Shown piece after piece: positions 35,101-44,289 of a DNA stretch of 64,000 nucleotides (its first letter is position 1; each line of letters starts with the position of its first letter). Origin of the DNA: Rhizobium sp. FKL33 (GTDB taxonomy: Bacteria; Pseudomonadota; Alphaproteobacteria; Rhizobiales; Rhizobiaceae); NCBI RefSeq assembly GCF_005222915.1, contig NZ_STFX01000001.1, positions 62,001 to 126,000 on the forward strand, written 5' to 3'. The notes beneath the pieces are model-generated. The model was not told where the DNA came from, did not search any database, and saw nothing but the letters and a program-made list of their open reading frames with translations. A program made the translations under genes and the position numbers.

Positions 35101-37819
35101 CGGTCAGGTCGAAATCCACCGTGGGATCGGCCGCCGCACCAGAAATCTTCGCCGTGCCGGACAGGAAGCCGCCGATCGCCTGGCCCTCGACAAACTGGTT
35201 GGCGCGATCGAGCGGCAGGTCTTTGATGGTCAAAGTGAGATCGAGCTGGCTGCCCGCCGCGCCGTCCACCGTCACATGCCCGGCGCCGAGCGCGATGACC
35301 AGCTGGTCGAGCCTGACGCCGCCAGTCTCGTTAAGCGCCAGCGTTTTGCCGGTGTCGAGCTTCAAGGGAACGCCGCGCGGGGCGGCTTCCAGCCGGTCCA
35401 GCGTCACGCTGGGCTGGGGGCCGGCTAGATCGACAGAGCCGGCCGCAACGAGTGGAGCCTTATAAAGGTCGGCTTTGAGATCGAAACGCAGTCTGTTGTC
35501 CACAAGCGCGAGATCGAGCGTTGGCGAGACGACCGTGTTTCCCTGCGCATTCAGGCTGTTGGCGGCGAGTTCTCCCGTCACGGCCTTTGACAGCAGATCG
35601 TCCGAACGCAGCGTCAGGCTGAGCGCCGAGAGCACCGCGCCCTGGGCGGCGATCTTGTCTCCGGAGGCCTGTAGATCGAGGCCGATCTTGCCATTACTGT
35701 CGGAGAACTTAGCGGTTCCGCTCAGCGCGCCCTCGGCCTTCTGCCCGGCAAGGCCCGCCAACTGGCCGAGATCGTCGAGCTTGAAGGCCAGTTCACCCTC
35801 GGGCAGGCCGGCAGGTGAGAGAGTAATGTCGCCACCCAGTGACGTCTTGCCGATGGATCCTGTGATATCGGTCACGGCGACCGCGCCCTTGGCGGCGTCC
35901 ACGCGCCCGCCAAGGGCCAGCGGCAGATCGCGATAGGCGGCGGTGAGATTGAGGCTTGCGCCGAAATCGCCATTGTTCAAGGCCGCCGATATCGTCGCAG
36001 CCGGCTTCACAAGCGTCTGTCCCGCATAGGACAACTGATCGGACGAGAGCGCAATGTCGGCTTTCGGTGCGCTGAGGGAGCCGGAAAGCGTTACCGTCGC
36101 CTTGGCGGCTCCTGACGCCTTGGGATCGAAAAGGCTGGCGTCGGCCAGCGTCACGTCGAACGCGCCCGACAGGCTCTGGTCTGCGCCGAGCGACGCCTTA
36201 CCGCTTGCATCAAGCCCCTTGGCCTTCAGCGTGACGGCGTCCAGCGTGGTTCCGGTCTCAGCCGAATAGGCGAGGGAGCCGGTGAGTCTGGTCTGTCCCG
36301 CCAGCGCCGCGGCCATCTCAGGCGGGGCGACGGCGGCGAGATCGGCGTCAACAGCGATATCCGCCTGAAGCGAACCATTGGCGCGATCGAAACGGCCGGC
36401 GACGTCAGCGCTGGCCTTTGCCGCTTCGAGCTTGATCTTGTCGAAGGTGATTGCGCCAGCGTCGATCACCGCTGCGCCGGAGAGCCGCGCCGGACCATTC
36501 AGCACTTTGGCCGCCGTGGCGTCAGCCATGGTCAGCGCGCCGATGTCGCCTGCAAATTCAATTCGTCCCGACGCGGTGGCGAGATCGAGGTTGTCGCTGC
36601 GAGCCGTGACCTTTGCGTCCGCCAACACAGCCTGCGGCGTATTGATCTCGGCCGCGTCCAGTTCGGCCGAAAGCGTCGCCGCGCCATAGGGGCCTGAGAG
36701 CGCTAGCTTTGCGCCGCGCAGGGTTGCGGAGATAGCGTCGTTGCCGGGAAGGGCGAGCGCCAGGGCGCCGCCCGTGGGGACGAGCGTCAGCGCCAGATCC
36801 GCCTGGCCCTTGGGATCGAGCTTGCCCTGCGCGTCGATGCGGAAACGGTCATTGGCGATCGCGCCCTTGGAGATCGTGATGGCGCCGTCGGTCGACCTGC
36901 TGGCGTCGAGATCGAGGCGGGTGTCGCCGGTCAGGAAGGGGCGGATTTCGGGCGGCAGGAGTTCGGCGAACTGGCCGCCGCCGGTCACGGACAGCGTCAC
37001 GGCGCCATCGGGCCCGCGGCCGGCTCCGCCTTCGATGCGCAGCACGGTCTGGCCGCCGACCATGCTGGTGGCCGCGCCGCGCCAGTTGGCGAGCGTGCCG
37101 TCACCCTTCAGTGACAGCGCCACGTCGGGCCGGCCGGGCAGTTGCAGGAGATTGGCGATCACGCCGCCGGCCGGTTCGACGACGTCGACATTCGCCTTCA
37201 GCGCGCCGCTGTCCAACCGGTAATCGACCACGGCGCGGGCGCGGGCTTCGGGACGGGCGCGTTCGGACGCGGTCAGGTCGGCGGAGACGGCGTTGGCCAA
37301 AAGTTTCGCCGAGCCTTCCGCCGACAGCGAGGCGTCACGGCCGATCAGCGCCGCGCCGAGACCGATCTGCGGCAGCGTCAGCCGGTCGAGCGCGATCTCT
37401 ACTGGCAGGCCCGAGGAAGAGCCGTCGTCGACGCTCTCCACCGTCGTCACCGGCATGCGGGAGACAGCCACCGCTTTTGCGCTGAGCGAGTCGACCTGCA
37501 GCCTTCCCTTCAAAAGGTCCAGCGGACGCCAGGCGAGATCCACATCTGTGGCGCGGGCATAGACGCCCCGGCTGTCGGCCACGGTCAGCTCGTCGAGATG
37601 CACGGAGCCGTCGAGCAGTCCGCTCAGCCCGTTGATGTCGAGCTTCAGATCCGGGCTTTCGAGGAAGGCCGCGACCTGATCGGCGAGAAACTGGTTGCCG
37701 CGCGTGGTGAAGCCGAGCGCGCCGATCACGACGCCGATCAGGGCAATCAGGCCGAGCAGCGTGATCAGTCCGTAGCGCAGGCTGCGAAACAGGAAGGCGG
37801 TGAAACTCATACGGGCCAC
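32111..37819 (-). CDS. tamB: Translocation and assembly module protein TamB
   Basis: 1902 residues with one N-terminal anchor helix (L-R-Y-G-L-I-T-L-L-G-L-I-A-L-I-G) followed by a very long repetitive beta region and a C-terminal TamB (DUF490) domain. The repeats are about 110-130 residues long and recur with P-x-G-x-x-x-F-x-L-x-D-L-x-x-L-A. The end, G-A-G-V-F-Y-E-K-E-Y, is family-like. TamB spans the periplasm and, with TamA, assists outer membrane protein assembly or phospholipid traffic. The GTG at 37819 is preferred, with AGGAGG 5 nt before it; an ATG 9 nt later is possible. Confidence 0.94.
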   Translation of the reverse strand: MARMSFTAFLFRSLRYGLITLLGLIALIGVVIGALGFTTRGNQFLADQVAAFLESPDLKLDINGLSGLLDGSVHLDELTVADSRGVYARATDVDLAWRPLDLLKGRLQVDSLSAKAVAVSRMPVTTVESVDDGSSSGLPVEIALDRLTLPQIGLGAALIGRDASLSAEGSAKLLANAVSADLTASERARPEARARAVVDYRLDSGALKANVDVVEPAGGVIANLLQLPGRPDVALSLKGDGTLANWRGAATSMVGGQTVLRIEGGAGRGPDGAVTLSVTGGGQFAELLPPEIRPFLTGDTRLDLDASRSTDGAITISKGAIANDRFRIDAQGKLDPKGQADLALTLVPTGGALALALPGNDAISATLRGAKLALSGPYGAATLSAELDAAEINTPQAVLADAKVTARSDNLDLATASGRIEFAGDIGALTMADATAAKVLNGPARLSGAAVIDAGAITFDKIKLEAAKASADVAGRFDRANGSLQADIAVDADLAAVAPPEMAAALAGQTRLTGSLAYSAETGTTLDAVTLKAKGLDASGKASLGADQSLSGAFDVTLADASLFDPKASGAAKATVTLSGSLSAPKADIALSSDQLSYAGQTLVKPAATISAALNNGDFGASLNLTAAYRDLPLALGGRVDAAKGAVAVTDITGSIGKTSLGGDITLSPAGLPEGELAFKLDDLGQLAGLAGQKAEGALSGTAKFSDSNGKIGLDLQASGDKIAAQGAVLSALSLTLRSDDLLSKAVTGELAANSLNAQGNTVVSPTLDLALVDNRLRFDLKADLYKAPLVAAGSVDLAGPQPSVTLDRLEAAPRGVPLKLDTGKTLALNETGGVRLDQLVIALGAGHVTVDGAAGSQLDLTLTIKDLPLDRANQFVEGQAIGGFLSGTAKISGAAADPTVDFDLTATALTAHPMAANGLPPLDVATSGRYAGKVVTAKAATTIRNEPVNLTARVDISKPGIRIDGVDIKAAGAAITGSVTLDAANQPTGDFQFTIPDAGRLAALAGRKAEGAYDGSVRIAPIENGLSIKLAAKGEVRKQPLSLSLDLTRQSGAIALPDFDLSLGPNKAQGALALNPELLPTGKISFDLPDLSLLAAMAGQTAEGAVKGQADIRAANGLIAADITAKGSLRGQEIDIDLKGAQTKAGGVSIPSLNAMIGPNKIAGAIEFDPQYRPEGQIRFTLPDLALIGALAGQKVTGALDGESRFASKSDAIQATVKARGERISGFGAEIRGLNADISSSDLLRGVVTGSVKADRIAQGANAIDALSLDFDRQGAATRFTFAAKLDGAPASAKGKLTPEGEGLRLDLDSLSAAPRGVPVKLSAPASLGIANGNIDLGDIKLALGGGSASIKGFASGEKLALEARISALPAALANTFSPGLGASGAISGTATVAGSPAQPKIGFDLAWKGAETAQTRAASLGAFTIAAKGSTKGDTLSVDVTATGGGGLNGRVSGAVGLTGARSLALKAEGKLPFAALGSLTAPQGLALKGAADFQLSISGPATNPSITGRISTSGAEVTVIRQNLVINKIAATVDLDGKQARISKLTGNFASGGTLAVAGTIGIAPGSNYRANLTIDLNRAVYTDGRIVAAKLGGKLTLTGPLIAGPQLGGEIRINRADITVPQSLPGSLGKLNIRHVDPPADVAMQAKAIGDKKASAEQDDAVDNDSGLRLNLTISAPRQIFVRGRGLDAELGGRVRVAGTAANPRVIGAFTMRRGRLSIVGRRLDFTSGSISFTGGMMPALDLVATSTLSSTTATVTVSGPAADPKVTFSSSPSLPQDEILAQLIFGRSASSLSAVQIAQLADAVASLAGGQSSSLFDKLRQGLGVDDLDLGTDENGNTALSVGKYINKRTYLQFQQGSDSSSTRAIINLDVGKGVKLKGSAGADGSTGAGVFYEKEY

Positions 37820-37829
37820 GAGCGCCTCC

Positions 37830-39716
37830 TCAGAATGATTGGCCGATGCCGGCATAGATGCCGAAGGACGATCCGCCGTCATATTTCTTGCTGGGCAGGG
37901 CGACATCGATGCGGATTGGGCCGAGGCCGGTGGCGTAGCGGACGCCGACGCCATAGCCGGCGCGGAAATCGCTGAAATCGGGATAGAGCGCCTTGTTGAC
38001 CGAGGCGATGTCGATGAAGGGAACGACCGAGATCTTTTCCGTCACCTTCACCCGCGCTTCCAGCGAGGTGATGGCGTAGGATCGGCCGCCGGTGGCGTCG
38101 CCGTCGCCATTGCGCGGGCTGATCTCTTGATAGGCGTAGCCGCGCACCGAGCCGCCGCCGCCCGCATAAAAGCGCCGGATCGCCGGCACATCCTTCAGCT
38201 GGTCGACGCCGACAAGCGTGCCGAGCGACAATTTGCCGGCCAGCACCACGCCGTTTTCCTCGCCCATGCCCCAATAGCCGGATACCGAGCCTTCGAACGA
38301 GGAAAAGGGAGTCCCTTCAAGCGCTTCGTAGCTCGGAATGGCGGAGAGGTTGAGCTTGTAGCCTTCCGTGGCGTCCAGTGGATTGTCGGTGGCGTCTCGC
38401 GTCCAGGTCATCGGCACAGACGCGATCAGATAGTCGTTCTTTCCGAACACGTCCTTGGTGCGGTTGGCGGTCAGGTCCAAGCCCGCGGTCGCCACATCCT
38501 TGTCGGTCACGTCGAAGCTGGTGTTGGCGAAGAGCGAGATGGTGGAGGCGCGATAGGCGTCGGGATTTTCGTTCTTGGCGATCAGCCCTGCATTGAAGGT
38601 GGTGATCTGGTTGAAGGCGGCGGGTTTCGAAAACAGGATCGAGAAATCGTAGCCCAGCTCCTTCCAGTCGAGCGTGCTGCCGAGCCGCGACACCGCGCCG
38701 CTTATCTTCAGCGATTCCGCCCCGCCGAAAAGATTGCGGTGGCCCCAATAGGCCGAGAGGCCGATGCCGTCGATGGTCGAGAATTCCGCGCCGGCGCCGA
38801 AATAGCGCTGCTTGCCGTCGGCGACCGTGATCGCCATAGGAATGCGGCCGCTCTGGTCGAGGCGGTGCGATTTGGTGATGGCGATCGAGGAGAAGACGCC
38901 GAGCTTGCGCAGCCGTTCGGTGGCCTGCTTCACCTTTTCCGGATCGTAGCGCTCGCCCTTGTTGAGGCGCGACCATTGCCGGATGAATTCCGGGTCCACC
39001 GTGCGGGAGCCTTTCACCGAAACAGTGCCGTAATCGGCCACGGGGCCGCCTTCGGCATTGATGGTCACCGTCGTCTCATTGATCTTGTGGTCGGCGGCGA
39101 GTTCGCGGCCGGTCAGCTTGGCGAGCGGTCGTCCCTCTTTTTCGAGGTTTTCCACCACGCGGCCGGCGGCGGTGATCACCTGGCCGGCGCCCACGGCGTC
39201 GCCGGTCTTCAAGCCGAGGTCGCGAGGATCGAATTTCGCGGCGTCCTGGCCGAGTTTCGTCTCGGCAAGCTTGAAGACAGGTCCCGGCTGTACCGTGACG
39301 GTCACTGGCACGGGCTTGTCGCGCGGGAAATCCGGCACGGGCGGCAGGCTGTCGACCGGCTGGCCATTGACGGTGATGTCGATCACGGCCCCATAGCGCG
39401 CCTGTTCGTAGAGGGCGGCGAGCAGGCGGTCGCGGTCGTCGCGGGCCTTGATGACGACGCCGAGATCGCCGGAGACGGGCTTTTCCTTCTCCTGAAACAG
39501 CAGCGACGCGCTTTCGAGATCCTTGCGCAGATCGGCGTCGCCCGGATCGAACGTCAGCGCATAGCGCACCGGGTCGGATACGGCCGCCGCATCGTCTTCG
39601 TCTTCGAAGAACTTCATCCCGAAGATCTCGAAGGCCATGGCCGGTTTCTCATAAACCGTCAGGGCCAGAAGTGCGATCAAGGACGAGGCCCGTATATGCG
39701 CCTTAAAACTCAACAT
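37830..39716 (-). CDS. tamA: Outer membrane translocation and assembly module protein TamA
   Basis: 628 residues: a signal peptide (cleaved near A-M-A-F-E), three POTRA-type domains (to about residue 300; [11 protein letters not shown] is typical of the last) and a C-terminal Omp85 beta-barrel with G-G-G-G-S-V-R-G-Y and a terminal phenylalanine (G-Q-S-F). The start at 39716 is preceded by AGAGG and gives a clean signal peptide. The stop lies inside the ribosome site of tamB, so the two are tightly coupled. Confidence 0.95.
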   Translation of the reverse strand: MLSFKAHIRASSLIALLALTVYEKPAMAFEIFGMKFFEDEDDAAAVSDPVRYALTFDPGDADLRKDLESASLLFQEKEKPVSGDLGVVIKARDDRDRLLAALYEQARYGAVIDITVNGQPVDSLPPVPDFPRDKPVPVTVTVQPGPVFKLAETKLGQDAAKFDPRDLGLKTGDAVGAGQVITAAGRVVENLEKEGRPLAKLTGRELAADHKINETTVTINAEGGPVADYGTVSVKGSRTVDPEFIRQWSRLNKGERYDPEKVKQATERLRKLGVFSSIAITKSHRLDQSGRIPMAITVADGKQRYFGAGAEFSTIDGIGLSAYWGHRNLFGGAESLKISGAVSRLGSTLDWKELGYDFSILFSKPAAFNQITTFNAGLIAKNENPDAYRASTISLFANTSFDVTDKDVATAGLDLTANRTKDVFGKNDYLIASVPMTWTRDATDNPLDATEGYKLNLSAIPSYEALEGTPFSSFEGSVSGYWGMGEENGVVLAGKLSLGTLVGVDQLKDVPAIRRFYAGGGGSVRGYAYQEISPRNGDGDATGGRSYAITSLEARVKVTEKISVVPFIDIASVNKALYPDFSDFRAGYGVGVRYATGLGPIRIDVALPSKKYDGGSSFGIYAGIGQSF

Positions 39717-39937
39717 GGCCTCTATATACCTGCTTCCCGCGAAAACGGTATCAGAAAGAAAACTCTGATAGAAGCCTCGCCACCCCTGCGGCTTTTGCGC
39801 CGCACAGTGATAACCCGCATTTTTCCCCCGCCCGTTGCAAGCCTGCGTCAGTCCCATCCGGACTCGGCGCTTGCCTCCCAAACGCATTTGCTCTACCGGA
39901 AAGTTCCACGCGTCATGCATGCAAGAAGGCTTCAAGA

Positions 39938-41440
39938 ATGAGCATAGTCGATGTCCGCACCCCCGATCCGAAACGCTTCATCGCCGGCGCCACCGGCGAT
40001 TGGGAAGTGGTGATCGGGATGGAAGTCCATGCCCAGGTCACCAGCCAGTCCAAGCTCTTCTCGGGAGCTTCGACCGAGTTCGGTCGGCCGCAGAACGCCA
40101 ATGTGTCGCTCGTCGACGCCGCCATGCCGGGCATGCTCCCCGTCATCAACGAGGAATGCGTCAAGCAGGCCGTGCGCACGGGTCTCGGCCTGAAGGCTGA
40201 GATCAATCATCGCTCGGTGTTCGACCGCAAGAACTATTTCTATCCCGACCTGCCGCAGGGCTATCAGATCTCGCAGTTCAAGGATCCGATCGTCGGTGAG
40301 GGCAAGATCGTCATCTCGCTCGGTCCGGATCGTCAGGGCCAGTTCGAGGATATCGAAATCGGCATCGAGCGCCTGCATCTCGAGCAGGACGCCGGCAAGT
40401 CGCTGCATGACCAGCATCCGACCATGTCCTATGTCGACCTCAACCGCTCCGGCGTGGCGCTGATGGAAATCGTCTCCAAGCCCGACCTGCGCTCGTCGGA
40501 CGAAGCCAAGGCCTATCTCACCAAGCTGCGCACCATCCTGCGCTATCTCGGCACCTGCGACGGCAATATGGACGAGGGCTCCATGCGCGCTGACGTCAAC
40601 GTCTCCGTGCGCAAGCCCGGCGGCGCATTCGGCACGCGTTGCGAGATCAAGAACGTCAACTCGATCCGCTTCGTCGGCCAGGCCATCGAATATGAAGCGC
40701 GCCGCCAGATCGCCATTCTGGAAGAGGGCGGCACGATCGATCAGGAAACCCGCCTGTTCGACGCCGGCAAGGGCGAGACGCGGTCCATGCGCTCCAAGGA
40801 AGACGCGCATGACTATCGCTATTTCCCCGATCCGGATCTTCTGCCGCTCGAATTTGACAACGCTTTCGTCGCCTCGCTGCTGGCCGACCTGCCGGAACTG
40901 CCCGACGACAAGAAGGAGCGTTTCGTTCGGGATCTCGGCCTGACCGTCTATGACGCCTCGGTGCTGGTGTCGGAAAAGGCGATCGCCGATTTTTACGAAA
41001 AGCTCGCCGAGGGCCGCGACGCCAAGATCGCCGCCAACTGGGTGATCAACGATCTGCTCGGCGCGCTCAACAAGGCGGGCAAGGGCATCGAAGACAGCCC
41101 GGTCAGCCCGACGCAGCTCGGCTCCATCCTCGATCTCATCAAGGACGGCGTCATCTCCGGCAAGCTCGCCAAGGATCTGTTCGAAATCGTCTTCACCGAA
41201 GGCGGCGATCCGGCCGAGATCGTCGAGGCCCGCGGCATGAAGCAGGTCACCGACACCGGCGCAATCGAAAAGGCTGTCGACGAGATCATCGCCGCCAATC
41301 CCGATCAGGTCGAGAAGGTCAAGGCCAAGCCGACGCTGGCCGGCTGGTTCGTCGGTCAGGTGATGAAGGCGACCGGCGGCAAGGCCAATCCGCAGGCCGT
41401 GCAGGCGCTGGTCAAGGCCAAGCTCGGTCTCGAAGACTGA
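39938..41440 (+). CDS. gatB: Aspartyl/glutamyl-tRNA amidotransferase subunit B
   Basis: 500 residues, full length. The N-terminal tRNA-recognition cradle shows [14 protein letters not shown] and [13 protein letters not shown]; the YqeY-like tail domain ends [10 protein letters not shown]. It acts with GatC and GatA but is 10 kb away from them and divergent from tamA. Confidence 0.98.
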   Translation: MSIVDVRTPDPKRFIAGATGDWEVVIGMEVHAQVTSQSKLFSGASTEFGRPQNANVSLVDAAMPGMLPVINEECVKQAVRTGLGLKAEINHRSVFDRKNYFYPDLPQGYQISQFKDPIVGEGKIVISLGPDRQGQFEDIEIGIERLHLEQDAGKSLHDQHPTMSYVDLNRSGVALMEIVSKPDLRSSDEAKAYLTKLRTILRYLGTCDGNMDEGSMRADVNVSVRKPGGAFGTRCEIKNVNSIRFVGQAIEYEARRQIAILEEGGTIDQETRLFDAGKGETRSMRSKEDAHDYRYFPDPDLLPLEFDNAFVASLLADLPELPDDKKERFVRDLGLTVYDASVLVSEKAIADFYEKLAEGRDAKIAANWVINDLLGALNKAGKGIEDSPVSPTQLGSILDLIKDGVISGKLAKDLFEIVFTEGGDPAEIVEARGMKQVTDTGAIEKAVDEIIAANPDQVEKVKAKPTLAGWFVGQVMKATGGKANPQAVQALVKAKLGLED

Positions 41441-41446
41441 TTGCGG

Positions 41447-41947
41447 ATGTTCTTCGTCCGCACAGCCTCGGAAGGCGATCTCAAAGCCGTCTCCGCCCTT
41501 CTCGGGCGGAGCTGGCATGCGACCTATGATGCGCTTTATGGCGCGGACAAGGTGAGTGAGATCACCGCATCCTGGCATTCCGTGGCGGCGCTCACGGCGC
41601 GGCTTAAGCGGCCTGATTCGGAATTCGTGGTGGCCGACGACGGCAAGACGATCGGCGGCGTGGCCTATGCGGCCATGGCCGAAGGCGAGAGCGACGTCGC
41701 CATTCTTCACATGATTTATGTCGAGCCCGGACTGACAGGACAGGGCATCGGCCGCGACCTGTTTGCAGAAGTCGAGACCTGTTTTCCCTCGGCCAGGCGC
41801 ATGCGGCTCGAAGTCGAGCCGAAGAACGAGCGCGCCGTGGCGTTCTACACCGGACTCGGCTTTGCCGAGGTCGGCTGGACCAAGAATTGCGGGGCGCAGA
41901 ACTCCGGCATCCCCGCGCTCATTCTCGAAAAGACGCTCAGCTTCTGA
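41447..41947 (+). CDS. GNAT-family N-acetyltransferase
   Basis: 166 residues. Motif A is L-T-G-Q-G-I-G-R-D-L-F after I-Y-V-E-P, with R-A-V-A-F-Y-T-G-L-G-F near the end, the typical GNAT layout. The ATG is 6 nt after the gatB stop, so it is probably translated from the gatB message. Substrate unknown. Confidence 0.9.
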   Translation: MFFVRTASEGDLKAVSALLGRSWHATYDALYGADKVSEITASWHSVAALTARLKRPDSEFVVADDGKTIGGVAYAAMAEGESDVAILHMIYVEPGLTGQGIGRDLFAEVETCFPSARRMRLEVEPKNERAVAFYTGLGFAEVGWTKNCGAQNSGIPALILEKTLSF

Positions 41948-42508
41948 TCATTCCAGATTGGTGTGGCGGGCGCGCATGGTGTCCGCCGTCTCGCCCATCC
42001 GGTCACGCAGCCGGATCACCAGAATTTCAAACAGCATGAATTGTGCGCCTTCAAACAGGCTGCCCATCGGCAGGAAAGATGTCGGCGCGTGCTCGTCGCG
42101 GGCCATGGTCTGGGCCGGAATGGTCAGCACAGTGTCGCTGAGCCTGGTGATCGCGCCGTCCGGCTCGGCGGTAATGACGGCGATCTCCGCGCCGGCGGCT
42201 TTCGCGGTCTTCGCCAATGCATCGACTGTGGACAAGTAGCCCGGTCCGCAGCTGACCAGCAGCAGATCGCCGTCGCCGAGCGGCGGCGTCGTCATATCGC
42301 CGACCATGTGGACATCGAGACCGAGATGGTAGAGCCGCATGCACAGCGCCCGCATCATCAGCCCCTCGCGGCCGCAGCCGTAGATCGCGATGCGGCGAGG
42401 AATGGCCAGAAGACTGACGAGCGCCTCCAGATCCGCCTCGTCGGTCTTGTAGAGGCAGGCGCTGATTTCCCCGAGGGCGCGCGCGGCGAGATCGCCGAGA
42501 TCCGTCAT
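41948..42508 (-). CDS. SIS-domain sugar isomerase, 6-phospho-3-hexuloisomerase-like
   Basis: 186 residues forming one SIS domain: I-A-I-Y-G-C-G-R-E-G-L-M, G-D-M-T-T-P-P-L-G-D-G-D-L-L-L-V-S-C-G-P-G and V-I-T-A-E-P. Size and plan fit HxlB-type isomerases, though no partner hexulose-phosphate synthase is nearby, so the sugar phosphate is uncertain. Its start is 2 bp after the stop of the cysteine-rich protein gene upstream. It converges directly on the GNAT gene with no gap between the stops. Confidence 0.82.
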   Translation of the reverse strand: MTDLGDLAARALGEISACLYKTDEADLEALVSLLAIPRRIAIYGCGREGLMMRALCMRLYHLGLDVHMVGDMTTPPLGDGDLLLVSCGPGYLSTVDALAKTAKAAGAEIAVITAEPDGAITRLSDTVLTIPAQTMARDEHAPTSFLPMGSLFEGAQFMLFEILVIRLRDRMGETADTMRARHTNLE

Positions 42509-42510
42509 TC

Positions 42511-42927
42511 TCAATTCTCCATCAGCGCCTTGCCGTCGGGATCGTAGATCTGCACGGTGGCGCATTCCATCAACTGCTTCTTGCGTTCGGGGTTGCAGGC
42601 GAGATCGCCCGCGGCTTCGGCTTCCGCGCGGCTCGACCAGCCGCAGTGATATTCGTGCCAATGCGGGCCTTCGGTGGATTGCATGAACACGTCGACCGTC
42701 CAGCCGCTCTGGCACCAGGTCATTTCCAGGCAGTCCTCGCGCGCGGCTGCGCCGGCGGCGACGCATTTGTCCTTGGCGCATTCGAAAGCTTCGGCCGCCG
42801 TCGGTCCGTTGCAGACGCCGCTCGCCTGTTCGACCGCCTGGACGATGGCGATGCCGTCGGCGCGCGCCGCGACCTGGACGCCGAGAGCCAGAATGACCGC
42901 CAGAACGGCCCGCAACATGATCCGCAT
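42511..42927 (-). CDS. Secreted cysteine-rich protein of unknown function
   Basis: 138 residues: a signal peptide (M-R-I-M-L-R-A-V-L-A-V-I-L-A-L-G then A-A-R-A-D-G) and a mature part with eight cysteines, enough for four disulfides. Segments such as S-G-W-T-V-D-V-F-M and H-W-H-E-Y-H-C-G-W-S stand out. AGGGGG precedes the ATG. No known family recognised; periplasmic location is inferred. Confidence 0.7.
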   Translation of the reverse strand: MRIMLRAVLAVILALGVQVAARADGIAIVQAVEQASGVCNGPTAAEAFECAKDKCVAAGAAAREDCLEMTWCQSGWTVDVFMQSTEGPHWHEYHCGWSSRAEAEAAGDLACNPERKKQLMECATVQIYDPDGKALMEN

Positions 42928-43118
42928 GATGTCCCCCTGCGCTTTACGCGCCTGATCCCCAGACGCGCCGACCATGGCCGCGCTCATGCTGTTTGGCAAG
43001 GTGAGGCCGGACCATTTTGCATGATAGAGTGCTGGACTTTCTTGCTGCGCGGCGGCATAAGCAGAGCATTCTTCCGGGCGCGGGGAGTCTCGCGCCGCAT
43101 ATTCAGGGTTCCCGACTC

Positions 43119-43514
43119 ATGAAGCTTCTCCTGCAGATTTTCACCTGGTGGAACGGTCAGACCATCGGCACGCGGTTTCACACCTGGCGCTTCGGCAAAA
43201 AGGTGGGTCAGGACGAGTTCGGCAACACCTATTACACCGGCGGCAAGGACAGCGAAGGGCGCACCCGTCGCTGGGTGGTCTATAACGGCTATGCCGACGC
43301 CAGCGCCATTCCGCCGGGCTGGCATGGCTGGATGCACTACCGCACCGACGTTCCGCCGACCGAGCAGAACTATGCGGCGCGCGACTGGGAAAAGGCGCAT
43401 CGCGCCAACCCGACCGGCTCTGCGGCCGCCTATCGCCCTAAGGGCTCGCTCGCCACGGGCGGCGAACGCGATCGCGTGACCGGCGATTACGACGCCTGGA
43501 CGCCGCGCGGCTGA
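43119..43514 (+). CDS. NADH:ubiquinone oxidoreductase accessory subunit NDUFA12-like (B17.2)
   Basis: 131 residues. The pattern L-Q-I-F-T-W-W-N-G-Q-T-I-G-T, G-N-T-Y-Y, R-R-W-V-V-Y-N-G and P-P-G-W-H-G-W-M-H-Y is that of the mitochondrial B17.2/NDUFA12 subunit, which alphaproteobacteria share. It binds at the matrix/cytoplasmic arm of complex I. The ATG at 43119 removes an unlike N-terminal extension. Confidence 0.93.
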   Translation: MKLLLQIFTWWNGQTIGTRFHTWRFGKKVGQDEFGNTYYTGGKDSEGRTRRWVVYNGYADASAIPPGWHGWMHYRTDVPPTEQNYAARDWEKAHRANPTGSAAAYRPKGSLATGGERDRVTGDYDAWTPRG

Positions 43515-43578
43515 GGCCTCCCTTCATCCGGCCATAATTGCCGTCTAACGCACACCGCATGGCCGGAGACTGCGATAC

Positions 43579-44214
43579 GTGAACGGAATGACGACCACAT
43601 CGACGCAATCCACAGGGCTGCGGACAGTTCTGTCCGCCGCCCTTGTTTTTGGCGGCTGCCTGCTCTCGTCGCCCGCCGAGGCGGCCAAGATCAAGAACGC
43701 CGTGGCGGAATTTGCGGGCCTCGACAAGATCACCGGCCGCACCACGACATTCGACGTCTATATGGACGAAACGGTGCAGTTCGGCGCGCTGCAGGTGACG
43801 CCGCGCGTCTGCTTCAGCCGCGATGAAACCGAAGCGCAGAAGCAATCCACTTTCGTCGAGGTCGACGAGATCACGCTCGACCGCAAGATCCGCCGGATCT
43901 TCAGCGGCTGGATGTTCGCCGCGTCTCCGGGCCTCAACGCGGTCGATCACCCGATCTACGACATCTGGCTGACCGGCTGCAAACAGACCTCCGATGTGCC
44001 GCGGCCCGACGGCTTCAAGATCGACACCACGCCTATTCCCGATCCGAAGACGGAAAAGCCGGCCGATGGCGCGTCTGGCGCTCCCGATCCGACCATGGAG
44101 CCCGCGCCGCCCGCCGATGGCGAGACGCTCAATCCCGATGCGCCGGTCGACATGCAAAATCTGCCCGATCTCACCAATCCCGAGCAGAATTTCGACGATC
44201 TGAACCCCAACTGA
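43579..44214 (+). CDS. DUF2155 domain-containing exported protein
   Basis: 211 residues from the GTG at 43579 (an ATG 9 nt later is possible). A signal peptide is followed by the DUF2155 domain (about 35-135: A-E-F-A-G-L-D-K-I-T-G-R, G-A-L-Q-V-T-P-R-V-C, I-F-S-G-W-M-F-A-A-S-P-G-L). The tail is rich in Pro, Asp and Asn. The order NDUFA12-like then DUF2155 then aat is common in Hyphomicrobiales. Function unknown. Confidence 0.9.
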   Translation: MNGMTTTSTQSTGLRTVLSAALVFGGCLLSSPAEAAKIKNAVAEFAGLDKITGRTTTFDVYMDETVQFGALQVTPRVCFSRDETEAQKQSTFVEVDEITLDRKIRRIFSGWMFAASPGLNAVDHPIYDIWLTGCKQTSDVPRPDGFKIDTTPIPDPKTEKPADGASGAPDPTMEPAPPADGETLNPDAPVDMQNLPDLTNPEQNFDDLNPN

Positions 44215-44289
44215 CGCTTGAGCGCCGTGACGCTTCGGCAAGCGGGTTCGGCGTGACGGCAATCTTTACGGCCGGATCATCGCCGTCCT

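Noticed and set aside
37839-39941. A 700-codon open frame antisense to tamA
   Set aside because: The POTRA and barrel motifs of TamA on the minus strand are clear; the plus-strand frame is a composition shadow.
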